From the NCBI GenBank assembly GCA_021801885.1, contig JAKABL010000017.1:1-13252 (forward strand): a DNA stretch of 13,252 bases. The letters are read 5' to 3'. Both the position numbers and the translations under genes were made by a program. The notes under the pieces are model-generated. The model was given only the letters and a program-made list of their open reading frames with translations, made no database searches and was not told the origin of the DNA. Origin of the DNA: a bacterium. GTDB lineage: Bacteria > Patescibacteriota > Minisyncoccia > UBA6257 > 2-01-FULL-56-20. Position 1 is the first letter of the stretch. Each line of letters opens with the position of its first letter. This document shows positions 1-6,451 of the stretch, piece after piece.

Positions 1-813
1 ATCAAGTTTCTTCAGATCAAGGATCCCACCCAGCTTCCCTGGAAGGATCTCAATATCGATATCGTCATTGAGTCGACCGGACTGTTCGTGGAATACGGAA
101 AGGCGAAGGTGCATCTCGATGCCGGCGCAAAGCGCGTGGTGATCACGGCGCCCGCCAAGGACGAGGACGGCCCGTTGGGCCAGACGGTGCTCATGGGCGT
201 GAACGAAGACCATTTGAAGACCTGCGCGATCACGTCGAACGGCTCGTGCACGACGAATTCATCGTCGCCCGTCATGCAGATCCTTTCCGAGACCATCGGC
301 ATCGTGAAGGCGTCGCTTTCGACCGTGCATGCCTATACGTCCACCCAGTCCCTCGTGGACGGTCCGATCCGCGGCGGCCATGACTACCGCAAGGGCCGCG
401 CGGCCGCGCAGAACACCGTACCGGAAACGACCGGCGCGGCGATCAGCGTGGCGCGTGCGATCCCCTCGCTCGCCGGCAAATTCGACGGGCTCGCGTTCCG
501 CGTGCCGAACATCACCGGTTCCATTTCCGATATCACGCTCATTGCCGCCCGCCCGACGACGGTGGAGGAGGTCAACAAGATCTTCGAGGACGCGGCCGCA
601 TCGCCGCGCTGGAAGGGGATCCTCAACGTGGCGCACGATCCGCTCGTATCGTCGGACATCATCGGTCAGAAGTTTGGCGCAACGGTCCAGCTCGACCTTA
701 CCAAGGTGATCGACGGCGATATGGTGAAGGTCTGCTCGTGGTACGACAACGAGGCGGGATACGTGTCGACGCTTATCACGCACGTGGAGAAGGTCGCGGG
801 ACTTCTTGCATAA
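1..813 (+). CDS. gap: Glyceraldehyde-3-phosphate dehydrogenase, 5'-truncated by window edge
   Basis: The reading frame is open from base 1, so the N-terminal Rossmann start (roughly 60-70 residues by family length of about 335) lies outside; 270 residues are visible. The enzyme oxidises and phosphorylates glyceraldehyde-3-phosphate to 1,3-bisphosphoglycerate with NAD(P) in the cytoplasm. Seen: the fragment opens with a segment ending DIVIESTGLF, the usual pre-catalytic strand; then SNGSCTTN with the nucleophilic Cys at fragment residue 83, TVHAYT with the catalytic His at 110 (27 residues on, the family spacing), a DGP-RKGRAAAQNTVPETTGAA block, and a WYDNEAGY C-terminal signature. Oddities: the usual second Cys of TTNC is Ser, and the usual Trp of WYDNEWGY is Ala. 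The TAA stop is followed at once by the rpiB ATG, which suggests co-transcription and coupled translation. Confidence 0.97.
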   Translation: MKFLQIKDPTQLPWKDLNIDIVIESTGLFVEYGKAKVHLDAGAKRVVITAPAKDEDGPLGQTVLMGVNEDHLKTCAITSNGSCTTNSSSPVMQILSETIGIVKASLSTVHAYTSTQSLVDGPIRGGHDYRKGRAAAQNTVPETTGAAISVARAIPSLAGKFDGLAFRVPNITGSISDITLIAARPTTVEEVNKIFEDAAASPRWKGILNVAHDPLVSSDIIGQKFGATVQLDLTKVIDGDMVKVCSWYDNEAGYVSTLITHVEKVAGLLA

Positions 814-1278
814 ATGCATACCATGATCGTATATCTCGGCGCCGATCATCGCGGATTCGCGCTTAAGGAGCGCATTAAAGCGGCGCTCGCGGACGGAGGA
901 TACGACGTGCGGGATCTCGGCGCTCCCTCGCTTGCGCCCGATGACGATTATCCCGATTATGCCGCCCCGGTCGCGCGCGCGGTCTCGGAAGATCCCGAAG
1001 GCCGCCGCGGGATTGTGATATGCGGTTCGGGCGCGGGCGTGGACATCGTGGCGAACAAGTTCAAGGGCGTGCGGGCGGCGCTCGCGCTTTCCGCGGCGCA
1101 TATCGCTCAGGTGCGCCATGACGACGACATGAATGTGCTGTCGCTCGCGGCGAATTTCATCGCAGAGGACGATGCGGTCGCGATCGCCACGATATTCCTC
1201 GAGACGCCTTTCGACGGCAGTGTGGCGCGGTATGCGCGGCGCCTCCGCAAGATCGGGGACATCGAACGCGCGGCATAA
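814..1278 (+). CDS. rpiB: Ribose-5-phosphate isomerase B (RpiB/LacAB family)
   Basis: Interconverts ribose-5-phosphate and ribulose-5-phosphate in the non-oxidative pentose phosphate pathway. The 154-residue length matches the family. Seen: GADHRGFALKE at the N-terminus (D11, H12), YPDYA at 46-50, the active-site ICGSGAGVDIVANKFKGVRAAL with Cys70, a HDDDMNVLSLAANF block with His102, and a C-terminal RYARRLRKIGDIE resembling the family's RHxRRxxKI end. The ATG touches the gap stop codon with no gap; a second Met at residue 4 (823) is an alternative start, and no Shine-Dalgarno helps choose. The family also includes galactose-6-phosphate isomerase subunits, but the adjacent rpe and transketolase genes favour RpiB. 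Confidence 0.95.
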   Translation: MHTMIVYLGADHRGFALKERIKAALADGGYDVRDLGAPSLAPDDDYPDYAAPVARAVSEDPEGRRGIVICGSGAGVDIVANKFKGVRAALALSAAHIAQVRHDDDMNVLSLAANFIAEDDAVAIATIFLETPFDGSVARYARRLRKIGDIERAA

Positions 1279-1283
1279 CGCCG

Positions 1284-1292
1284 TGCTACAAT
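1284..1292 (+). promoter_or_regulatory. Extended -10 promoter of rpe, predicted leaderless
   Basis: TG-C-TACAAT with the hexamer at 1287-1292 lies in the 20-nt gap between rpiB and rpe. Six bases separate the hexamer from the rpe ATG, so a normal sigma-70 start would fall on or next to the A of ATG. No good -35 is visible; an extended -10 can work without one. A GGAGG at 1293-1297 sits only one base from the ATG, too close for a standard Shine-Dalgarno. The 11-mer from 1283 to 1293 recurs exactly at 3501-3511. Confidence 0.6.
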
Positions 1293-1298
1293 GGAGGG

Positions 1299-1958
1299 AT
1301 GCACGTCCTTCCCGTCATCAACTGTCCCGATGCGGAATGTGCCGCGCGGAAGATCGCGATCATCCGCGAATTCCTTCCGCGCGGCGCATTCGTGCATATG
1401 GACGTGACGGACGGCGTATGGAGCGCTCATGCGACCTGGAACGATCCCTTTGGTTGGGCGCGGATCGGGGCCATGTTCGCGCTCGAGGCACATCTCATGG
1501 TGGAGCGGCCCGAAGAGGTGGCTGACGACTGGTTCACGGCCGGCGCGCGTCGCCTTGTAGTGCATGCGGAGACGATCGATGGGGCAGGGCTCTCCCGGCT
1601 CCTGCGTCTTGCCGGACAGCATAACGGCGCGATCATGCTCGCCACCGCCCCCGGCGACGATTTCGCGGCGCGCATCACGCCCTTCATTGAACGTTTCGGT
1701 GAGCGACTCGCCGCGTTTCAGGTGCTTGCGGTGCACCCCGGCGCGTCGGGGCAGCGCTTCGACGGCGCGGACGCGATCGAACGCGTCACGTTTTTGAGGC
1801 GCGCGGCGCCGCATGCTACAATTGAAGTGGATGGCGGGATGAATCCCGAGACCGCGCGGCTCGTGAAGGCTGCCGGTGCCGATACGGTCGTATCGTCGAG
1901 CTATCTTTTCGAGAGCGACGATCCCCGGCATGCATACGAGATCCTTACCGCTGTCTGA
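1299..1958 (+). CDS. rpe: Ribulose-phosphate 3-epimerase, divergent
   Basis: A (beta/alpha)8-barrel enzyme that interconverts ribulose-5-phosphate and xylulose-5-phosphate, feeding transketolase. Its 219 residues match the family. Seen: VHMDVTDG (H33, D35), LEAHLMVERPEE (H65), VHPGASGQRF at 145-154, and IEVDGGMN (D178). The four ligands that bind the catalytic metal in characterised RPEs (His, Asp, His, Asp) are all present, including the two acid-base aspartates. Divergent points: MDVTDG for the usual MDVMDG, VHPGASGQ for VNPGFGGQ, a non-standard N-terminus in place of PSILS, and SSSYLF for GSAIF near the phosphate-binding end. It lies between rpiB and transketolase, which supports the RPE role over another barrel epimerase. 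It contains a promoter-like sequence at 1794-1822. Confidence 0.88.
   Translation: MHVLPVINCPDAECAARKIAIIREFLPRGAFVHMDVTDGVWSAHATWNDPFGWARIGAMFALEAHLMVERPEEVADDWFTAGARRLVVHAETIDGAGLSRLLRLAGQHNGAIMLATAPGDDFAARITPFIERFGERLAAFQVLAVHPGASGQRFDGADAIERVTFLRRAAPHATIEVDGGMNPETARLVKAAGADTVVSSSYLFESDDPRHAYEILTAV
1794..1822 (+). promoter_or_regulatory. Candidate intragenic sigma-70 promoter inside rpe
   Basis: TTGAGG at 1794-1799, a 17-bp spacer, and TACAAT at 1817-1822 preceded by an extended TG (1814-1815). This is the only site in the window that combines a good -35, ideal spacing and an extended -10. It lies within coding sequence about 150 bp before the transketolase N-half ATG, with a predicted start near 1829. 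The hexamers fall on codons TTG, AGG, ACA and ATT, which look uncommon in the surrounding C/G-ending codon usage. Whether it is active is inference. Confidence 0.45.
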
Positions 1959-1964
1959 TATTTT
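1956..1964 (+). promoter_or_regulatory. Possible -10 in the A/T-rich gap before transketolase N
   Basis: The short gap after rpe (1959-1980) is strikingly T-rich. TG-A-TATTTT overlaps the rpe TGA stop codon, with the hexamer at 1959-1964 ending 16 nt before the ATG at 1981. No -35 is seen. The low-GC stretch could equally serve to keep the ribosome-binding region unstructured. The call is weak. Confidence 0.3.
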
Positions 1965-1980
1965 TTATTTCTATCGCATT

Positions 1981-2838
1981 ATGGAATCTTTGACCGCACA
2001 GAAGCTCGAATCCCTCGCCCTCATGGCCAACCGTCTCCGCGAGGATGTCATTACGATGGTGTCGCGTGCGGGATCGGGCCACATTGCGGGTGCGCTCGAT
2101 ATGGCGGATATCTTCACCGCCATGTATTTCCATATCTTGAACCATGACCCGAAGCGGCCCGACTGGCCGGACCGCGACCGCCTCGTGCTTTCGAACGGGC
2201 ACATTTGCCCCGTCTACTATGCGGCGCTCGCCCATGCGGGCTATTTCCCCGTAAAGGAACTCGAGACCCTTCGGCGGCTCGGCAGCAGGCTTCAGGGCCA
2301 TCCGCATCGCGGCGCGCTCCCGGGCGTCGAAACGACGAGCGGACCGCTCGGATCGGGGCTTTCCCAGGCGAGCGGCATTGCGCTCGCGGCGCGGCTCGAA
2401 GGAAAACGGTATCAGGTCTATTGCCTCACTTCCGATGGCGAGCTCGGAGAAGGGAACTATTGGGAAGCGGCGATGTTCGCGGGGAAGAACCGCCTGAGCA
2501 ATCTCACCGTGTTCGTTGACCGCAACAATATCCAGATCGACGGATTCACCGAGCAGGTGATGCCGCTTGAGCCTCTCGCCGAGAAGTATCGCGCGTTCAA
2601 TTGGCACGTGCTCGAGATCGACGGGCATAATTTCGAGGAGATCGCGGCGGCGGCGGCCGAAGCGAAGGCCATCCATGAGCAGCCGACCGTGGTGATCGCG
2701 CATACGATCCCCGGCAAAGGCGTCGATTTCATGGAGAACGATTATCTCTGGCATTCGAAGCCGTTCAAGCCGGGCGAGGCGGAAAAGGCCCTTAAGGAAT
2801 TGCGATCGCTCAAAGGAAAAATTATTGCCGAAGGGTGA
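1981..2838 (+). CDS. tkt: Transketolase, N-terminal (TPP/PP-domain) subunit
   Basis: Half of a split transketolase, which transfers two-carbon units between sugar phosphates using thiamine diphosphate and a divalent metal. 285 residues is normal for separate N subunits. Seen: SGHIAGALDMADI (H34), SNGHICPVYYAAL (H74), HPHRGALPGVETTSGPLGSGLS, then the TPP motif SDGELGEGNYWEAAM with metal-binding Asp152, closing with DRNN at 180-183. The usual GDG start of the motif is SDG here. The frame stays open upstream to a GTG at 1876 inside rpe; the ATG at 1981 is chosen because family homology begins there and it clears the rpe stop by 22 nt. Its partner half lies about 0.7 kb downstream, separated by a membrane-protein gene. 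Confidence 0.95.
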   Translation: MESLTAQKLESLALMANRLREDVITMVSRAGSGHIAGALDMADIFTAMYFHILNHDPKRPDWPDRDRLVLSNGHICPVYYAALAHAGYFPVKELETLRRLGSRLQGHPHRGALPGVETTSGPLGSGLSQASGIALAARLEGKRYQVYCLTSDGELGEGNYWEAAMFAGKNRLSNLTVFVDRNNIQIDGFTEQVMPLEPLAEKYRAFNWHVLEIDGHNFEEIAAAAAEAKAIHEQPTVVIAHTIPGKGVDFMENDYLWHSKPFKPGEAEKALKELRSLKGKIIAEG

Positions 2839-2911
2839 CCTTGGCGTCGTCGCGCGCGTTCGCCCGGCATCTTCGCCGTTCACTGTTTCGAGCGTTCATC
2901 TCTCACTTCTC

Positions 2912-3436
2912 ATGAAATCCATCAATCTTATTCTCGGTGTTGCTACCACGATCATCCTCGCCGCGCTCATCAGTCTTGGCATTGCGGCGTTCTATCCCGC
3001 ACCGACCTCACCGTCATATCCGAGCACGCCGACGCCCGTTCCCTGCGCATCGGGCGATGCCGCATGCCTCAAGGCGAATGCGCAGGCGGACGCCGCGGCG
3101 CGGGCCGCGCAGAATGTGTTCAATAACGAAGAGACGGCGTACACGCAGGCTATGGGCGTCTATGGGCGTAATCTTTTCATCATCGCGAACATCATCGGCC
3201 TGATCGTATTCGCGGCGGGATTCTTCCTTATGTTCGGCGGTGTTGCGATCGCGGCCCGTGGGGTCCTTATTGGCGCCATGCTTGCCGGTCTCTGGAGCAT
3301 CATCTACGGCTACGCCGCAGGATGGGGGAGCGTGAACGACATGTTCAAATTTTTCTTCGGGCTTGCCGTGGCCATCGTGGTGATCGGCGGAAGTGCGTGG
3401 CTCATGCAGCGGCACGCGAAAGGCGGGCATGCGTAG
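2912..3436 (+). CDS. Unrecognised four-helix membrane protein between transketolase halves
   Basis: I do not recognise this 174-residue protein. Seen: an N-terminal hydrophobic helix (about residues 5-28, either signal anchor or uncleaved signal), a Pro/Ser/Thr-rich linker (29-44), a CASGDAAC motif with Cys45 and Cys52, an alanine-rich amphipathic stretch (53-70), and three more hydrophobic segments (about 87-109, 112-137, 145-165) before a short His/Lys/Gly-rich tail. The predicted topology has both ends inside and one extracytoplasmic loop of about 58 residues, where the two cysteines could form a disulfide. The frame is open upstream to 2825, but the ATG at 2912 gives a normal positive-then-hydrophobic N-terminus. 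There is no Shine-Dalgarno, and the 73-nt upstream gap shows no clear promoter. Its position inside a carbon-metabolism cluster gives no direct function. Confidence 0.8.
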   Translation: MKSINLILGVATTIILAALISLGIAAFYPAPTSPSYPSTPTPVPCASGDAACLKANAQADAAARAAQNVFNNEETAYTQAMGVYGRNLFIIANIIGLIVFAAGFFLMFGGVAIAARGVLIGAMLAGLWSIIYGYAAGWGSVNDMFKFFFGLAVAIVVIGGSAWLMQRHAKGGHA

Positions 3437-3479
3437 CCGCGAGACCGTCGCCATGGGACCATCGCGTGGCGACCGCGGC
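3436..3479 (+). terminator. Strong hairpin after membrane-protein gene, no U-tract
   Basis: GCCGCG (3436-3441) pairs with CGCGGC (3474-3479), and GTCGCCA (3447-3453) pairs with TGGCGAC (3467-3473). That is 13 GC-rich pairs with a 5-nt bulge on the 5' side and a 13-nt loop. It begins at the last base of the TAG stop and ends 22 nt before the promoter of the next gene. No T-run follows, so it is not a classical intrinsic terminator. It may act as a pause site, a 3'-end stabiliser or a boundary element. Confidence 0.45.
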
Positions 3480-3501
3480 ACGAAGGCAGAGCGCCCCCCT
3501 G

Positions 3502-3510
3502 TGCTACAAT
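3502..3510 (+). promoter_or_regulatory. Extended -10 promoter of transketolase C half
   Basis: TG-C-TACAAT, hexamer 3505-3510, in the gap before the transketolase C gene. Its 11-base surround (3501-3511) is identical to the rpe promoter at 1283-1293. The predicted start near 3517 leaves a leader of about 14 nt before the ATG at 3531. That leader has no Shine-Dalgarno but carries an out-of-frame ATG at 3521. No -35 is seen. Confidence 0.55.
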
Positions 3511-3530
3511 GAATATACGAATGAATTTCC

Positions 3531-4550
3531 ATGCTGAATCCTGACGCAAAGCTCAATCCCCATCTCTTCGACGACGACGTCGCCCAAGCGCCTACGCGCA
3601 ACGGGTACGGCGAAGGGCTCGTCGCGGCAGGCGACGCGAACCCGAACGTCGTTGCGTTGTGCGCGGACCTCACCGAATCCACCCGCGTCGAGGCGTTCGC
3701 CAAGAAATTCCCTGAACGGTTCTTCGAGCTCGGCGTGGCGGAGCAGAACATGGCCACCGTTGCCGCAGGGCTCGGTACGAGCGGCAAGGTCCCTTTCATA
3801 TCTTCGTATGCCACATTTTCGCCGGGGCGCAATTGGGAGCAGATCCGTACGACAATCGCCTATAACGATGCGAACGTGAAGGTGGCGGGACATCACGCCG
3901 GCATTTCGGTGGGACCCGACGGCGCGACCCATCAGGCCACCGAGGATATCGCGATCATGCGCGCCATGCCGCGGATGCGTGTGCACGTACCCTGCGATGC
4001 GATCGAGGCGCGCAAAGCGACGATTGCGGCAGCACAGACCTGGGGGCCTGCGTATCTGCGCTTCCAGCGGGAGAAGACCCCGATCATGACGACGGAAGAG
4101 ACGCCCTATGTGCCCGGCAAGGCCGAAGTATTCTGGCTTCCCGGCAACGGCAGTGGCGCCCGTGGCGCGAAGAAGCCCGACGTCCTCATTGTGGGGTGCG
4201 GAGGTCTTGTGTTCCATGCGCTCCTTGCCGCACGCACGCTCGAAGAGGAAAAGATCTCCGCGGCCGTGCTCAATGTGCATACCGTGAAGCCGCTCGACGA
4301 AAAGACGATCGTGGAATGGGCCAAGAAGGCCGGGGCGGTCGTCACCGTCGAAGAGCATCAGATCGTGGGCGGTCTTGGCGGCGCCGTTGCGGAGACGCTC
4401 GCCGCGCATGCGCCGACACCGATCGAATTCATTGGCATGCATGACACGTTCGGCGAATCGGGCGCGCCCGACGAACTTTTGAAAAAATACGGCATGATGC
4501 CCAAAGACATCATTATGGCGGCGAAAAAGGCGATACGACGGAAACAATAA
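3531..4550 (+). CDS. tkt: Transketolase, C-terminal (Pyr and C-domain) subunit
   Basis: The partner of the upstream N half; the two should assemble into a complete thiamine-diphosphate active site at the subunit interface. 339 residues, slightly long for this subunit because of a roughly 20-residue N-terminal extension before PTRNGYGEGLV. Seen: ADLTEST at 45-51, FFELGVAEQNMATVAAGL with Glu71, the residue that activates the TPP pyrimidine ring, SSYATFSPGRNWEQIR, HHAGISVGPDGATHQATEDIA, and a C-terminal domain with DVLIVGCG and VTVEEHQIVGGLGGAVAE. A split DXS-like or pyruvate-dehydrogenase-beta-like protein shares this fold, but the DGATHQ and EEH signatures plus the upstream N half favour transketolase. 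It has its own extended -10 promoter, so the two halves may be transcribed separately. Confidence 0.94.
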   Translation: MLNPDAKLNPHLFDDDVAQAPTRNGYGEGLVAAGDANPNVVALCADLTESTRVEAFAKKFPERFFELGVAEQNMATVAAGLGTSGKVPFISSYATFSPGRNWEQIRTTIAYNDANVKVAGHHAGISVGPDGATHQATEDIAIMRAMPRMRVHVPCDAIEARKATIAAAQTWGPAYLRFQREKTPIMTTEETPYVPGKAEVFWLPGNGSGARGAKKPDVLIVGCGGLVFHALLAARTLEEEKISAAVLNVHTVKPLDEKTIVEWAKKAGAVVTVEEHQIVGGLGGAVAETLAAHAPTPIEFIGMHDTFGESGAPDELLKKYGMMPKDIIMAAKKAIRRKQ

Positions 4551-4552
4551 TC

Positions 4553-4558
4553 TATCAT
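4553..4558 (+). promoter_or_regulatory. Possible -10 hexamer before pfkB-family gene
   Basis: TATCAT (5 of 6 match to TATAAT) lies in the 17-nt gap after transketolase C, ending 9 nt before the ATG at 4568. The predicted start, near 4565, would give a leader of about three bases. There is no recognisable -35 and no Shine-Dalgarno. Read-through from the preceding gene is an alternative. Confidence 0.4.
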
Positions 4559-4567
4559 CAACCGATC

Positions 4568-5566
4568 ATGAAGCGAAAATACGACCTTGTGTGCATTGGC
4601 GACGTCGTGATGGATGCGTTCATCACATTGAAGGAAGCGAAGGTGGAATGGGATAAAACGCACGAGCATCCCGAACTTACCATGCCGTTCGCGGACAAGA
4701 TCCCGTACGAGTCGCTCATGGTGGCGACCGCGGTCGGCAACGCATCGAACGTGGCGGTGGGCGCGCGGCGCCTCGGACTTGACGTGGGCATGCTCACGTC
4801 GGTGGGCGATGACCATTACGGCAGGGAAGTGCTCGACTGGTACCGGAAGGAAGGCGTGGGGACGGAATATGTAAAGGTGAACCGCGGCCTTCCCACCAAC
4901 TATCATTTTGTGCTCACCTTCAAGGCGGAGCGGACGATCCTTATCAAGCATCAAAAATACGCGTACGTCGACCCCCATATGCTCGATGGGCGTACCGACT
5001 GGATCTATTTCTCCTCCATCGCGGAGCATACGATGCCGTTCCATCGCAAGGTGGCCGCATATCTCCGCGCCCATCCGAACGTGAAGATGGGATTCAATCC
5101 GGGCACCTTCCAGCTCCGCTTCGGAGCGGAAGCGCTCGCCCCAATCTACAAGCGCACCTATGCACTCTTCGTGAATCGCGAAGAGGCGGCGTTCATTCTC
5201 GGTACCAAGAACGAGGATATCCCCACGCTCTTTAACGGGCTCCATAAGCTTGGACCGAAGATCGTCCTCATTACGGACGGACCGAAGGGGGCATATGCCT
5301 CGGATGGCGTGAGCCGCTGGTTCATGCCGCCCTATCCCGATCCGCGTCCGCCGATCTCCCGCACCGGCGCGGGAGATGCGTTCGCCACGGGATTCCTTTG
5401 CGGACTCATCTACGGATTGCCGGTCCATGAGGCGCTCCGTTGGGCGCCGATCGAATCGATGAACGTGGTGCAGCACTTTGGCGCACAGACCGGCCTCCTC
5501 AAAAAATCCGCGCTCACCGCACTCCTTAAAAAGGCCCCCACACAATATCAACCCAAGACCCTCTAA
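4568..5566 (+). CDS. PfkB/ribokinase-family sugar kinase
   Basis: ATP-dependent kinase of the ribokinase fold; 332 residues. Seen: the N-terminal VCIGDVVMD strand, the family signature around VGNASNVAVGARRLGLDVGMLTSVGDDHYG, NREEAAFILG (the NxxE-type segment), LITDGPKGAYA, and the C-terminal RTGAGDAFATGFLCGLIYG anion hole with catalytic base Asp270. The substrate cannot be read from sequence; the family includes fructose-6-phosphate, fructose-1-phosphate, tagatose-6-phosphate, ribose and nucleoside kinases. Placed 3 nt before the aldolase gene, a sugar-phosphate kinase making fructose-1,6-bisphosphate is an attractive inference, since no classical PfkA is seen here. A longer-than-usual insert (about residues 22-50) precedes the glycine-rich signature. 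Confidence 0.88.
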   Translation: MKRKYDLVCIGDVVMDAFITLKEAKVEWDKTHEHPELTMPFADKIPYESLMVATAVGNASNVAVGARRLGLDVGMLTSVGDDHYGREVLDWYRKEGVGTEYVKVNRGLPTNYHFVLTFKAERTILIKHQKYAYVDPHMLDGRTDWIYFSSIAEHTMPFHRKVAAYLRAHPNVKMGFNPGTFQLRFGAEALAPIYKRTYALFVNREEAAFILGTKNEDIPTLFNGLHKLGPKIVLITDGPKGAYASDGVSRWFMPPYPDPRPPISRTGAGDAFATGFLCGLIYGLPVHEALRWAPIESMNVVQHFGAQTGLLKKSALTALLKKAPTQYQPKTL

Positions 5567-5569
5567 CTT

Positions 5570-6451
5570 ATGAAAACCCTCCGTGACGTTCTTCACGATG
5601 CCGATTCCCGCCATGTGGCCGTCGGTCACTTCAATATTTCTGAATTTGCCGCGCTGAACGCCGCGTTCGCCGCGGCGCGCTCTCTCGATCTGCCCCTCCT
5701 CATCGGCGTGTCGGAAGGCGAGCGCGCGTTCATCGGCGTGCGCACGGCGGCGGCGATCATCAAGAGCATGCGGGAGGAATACGACTATCCCATTTTCCTC
5801 AATGCGGATCACACCCATTCGCTCGAGAAGGCCGTGGAGGCCGCAAAGGCCGGATTCGACGAGATCATCTTCGACAATTCGTCCCTTCCGCTCGAGGAGA
5901 ACATCAAGAATACGAAGGAGGCGGTCGCCGCCATCCGTGCCATTGATCCGCATATCGTGATCGAAGGCGAGATAGGATATATCGGTATGAACTCGGAAGT
6001 GATGGATGCGGCGCCGACGGGCATCGCGCTTTCGACGCCGGAGGATGCGGTCCGCTTTTGCACGGAGACCGGCGTGGACGTGCTTGCGCCCGCGGTAGGG
6101 AACATGCATGGACTGTTGAAGACGATGGTGGCCGGCACCGCGCACAAAGAGATCGACATTGCGCGCATCGGTGCCATCAAGGAGGCGATCGTCGCGCAGA
6201 CGGGTACCGCGTGGATGACGCTCCACGGTGGCTCGGGCACCGAGGACAAGCTCTTTACCGAGGCCGCCCGCGCGGGGATGACGATCATCCACGTGTCGAG
6301 CGAATTGCGCCTTGCGTGGCGCCGCGGCGTGGAGCAGGGCCTCAAGGACAAGCCCGACGAGATCGCGCCCTACAAGATCCTTCCGCCCGCGGTGGAGGGC
6401 ATCCAAAAGATCGTGACCGACCGCCTCAGACTGTTCAACGGATTGCAGTAG
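5570..6451 (+). CDS. fba: Class II fructose-bisphosphate aldolase
   Basis: Zinc-dependent aldolase that cleaves fructose-1,6-bisphosphate to dihydroxyacetone phosphate and glyceraldehyde-3-phosphate, or the reverse. 293 residues fits the short class II group. Seen: VGHFNISEFAALNAAFAAA near the start, catalytic Asp80 and zinc ligand His81 in LNADHTHS, FDNSSLPLEENIKNTKE, EGEIGYIGM with Glu134, GNMHG with zinc ligand His180, LHGGSGTED with His219, and HVSSELRLAWRRGV, which matches the phosphate-binding NxxTELR end. The common LHLDHG is replaced by LNADHTHS. Tagatose-bisphosphate aldolases share this fold, so the sugar is not proven. The gene starts 3 nt after the kinase stop with no Shine-Dalgarno, so translation is probably coupled. 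Confidence 0.93.
   Translation: MKTLRDVLHDADSRHVAVGHFNISEFAALNAAFAAARSLDLPLLIGVSEGERAFIGVRTAAAIIKSMREEYDYPIFLNADHTHSLEKAVEAAKAGFDEIIFDNSSLPLEENIKNTKEAVAAIRAIDPHIVIEGEIGYIGMNSEVMDAAPTGIALSTPEDAVRFCTETGVDVLAPAVGNMHGLLKTMVAGTAHKEIDIARIGAIKEAIVAQTGTAWMTLHGGSGTEDKLFTEAARAGMTIIHVSSELRLAWRRGVEQGLKDKPDEIAPYKILPPAVEGIQKIVTDRLRLFNGLQ

Noticed and set aside
1293..1298. GGAGGG as Shine-Dalgarno of rpe
   Set aside because: GGAGG ends one base before the ATG, too close for standard pairing, and would not be on the transcript if it starts where the -10 predicts.
1876..1980. Upstream GTG start for transketolase N overlapping rpe
   Set aside because: The added 35 residues do not resemble transketolase, and the ATG at 1981 lies where family homology begins, clear of the rpe stop.
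2825..2911. Upstream start for the membrane protein overlapping the transketolase N end
   Set aside because: The extra 29 residues read like out-of-frame GC-rich sequence; the ATG at 2912 gives a normal membrane-protein N-terminus.
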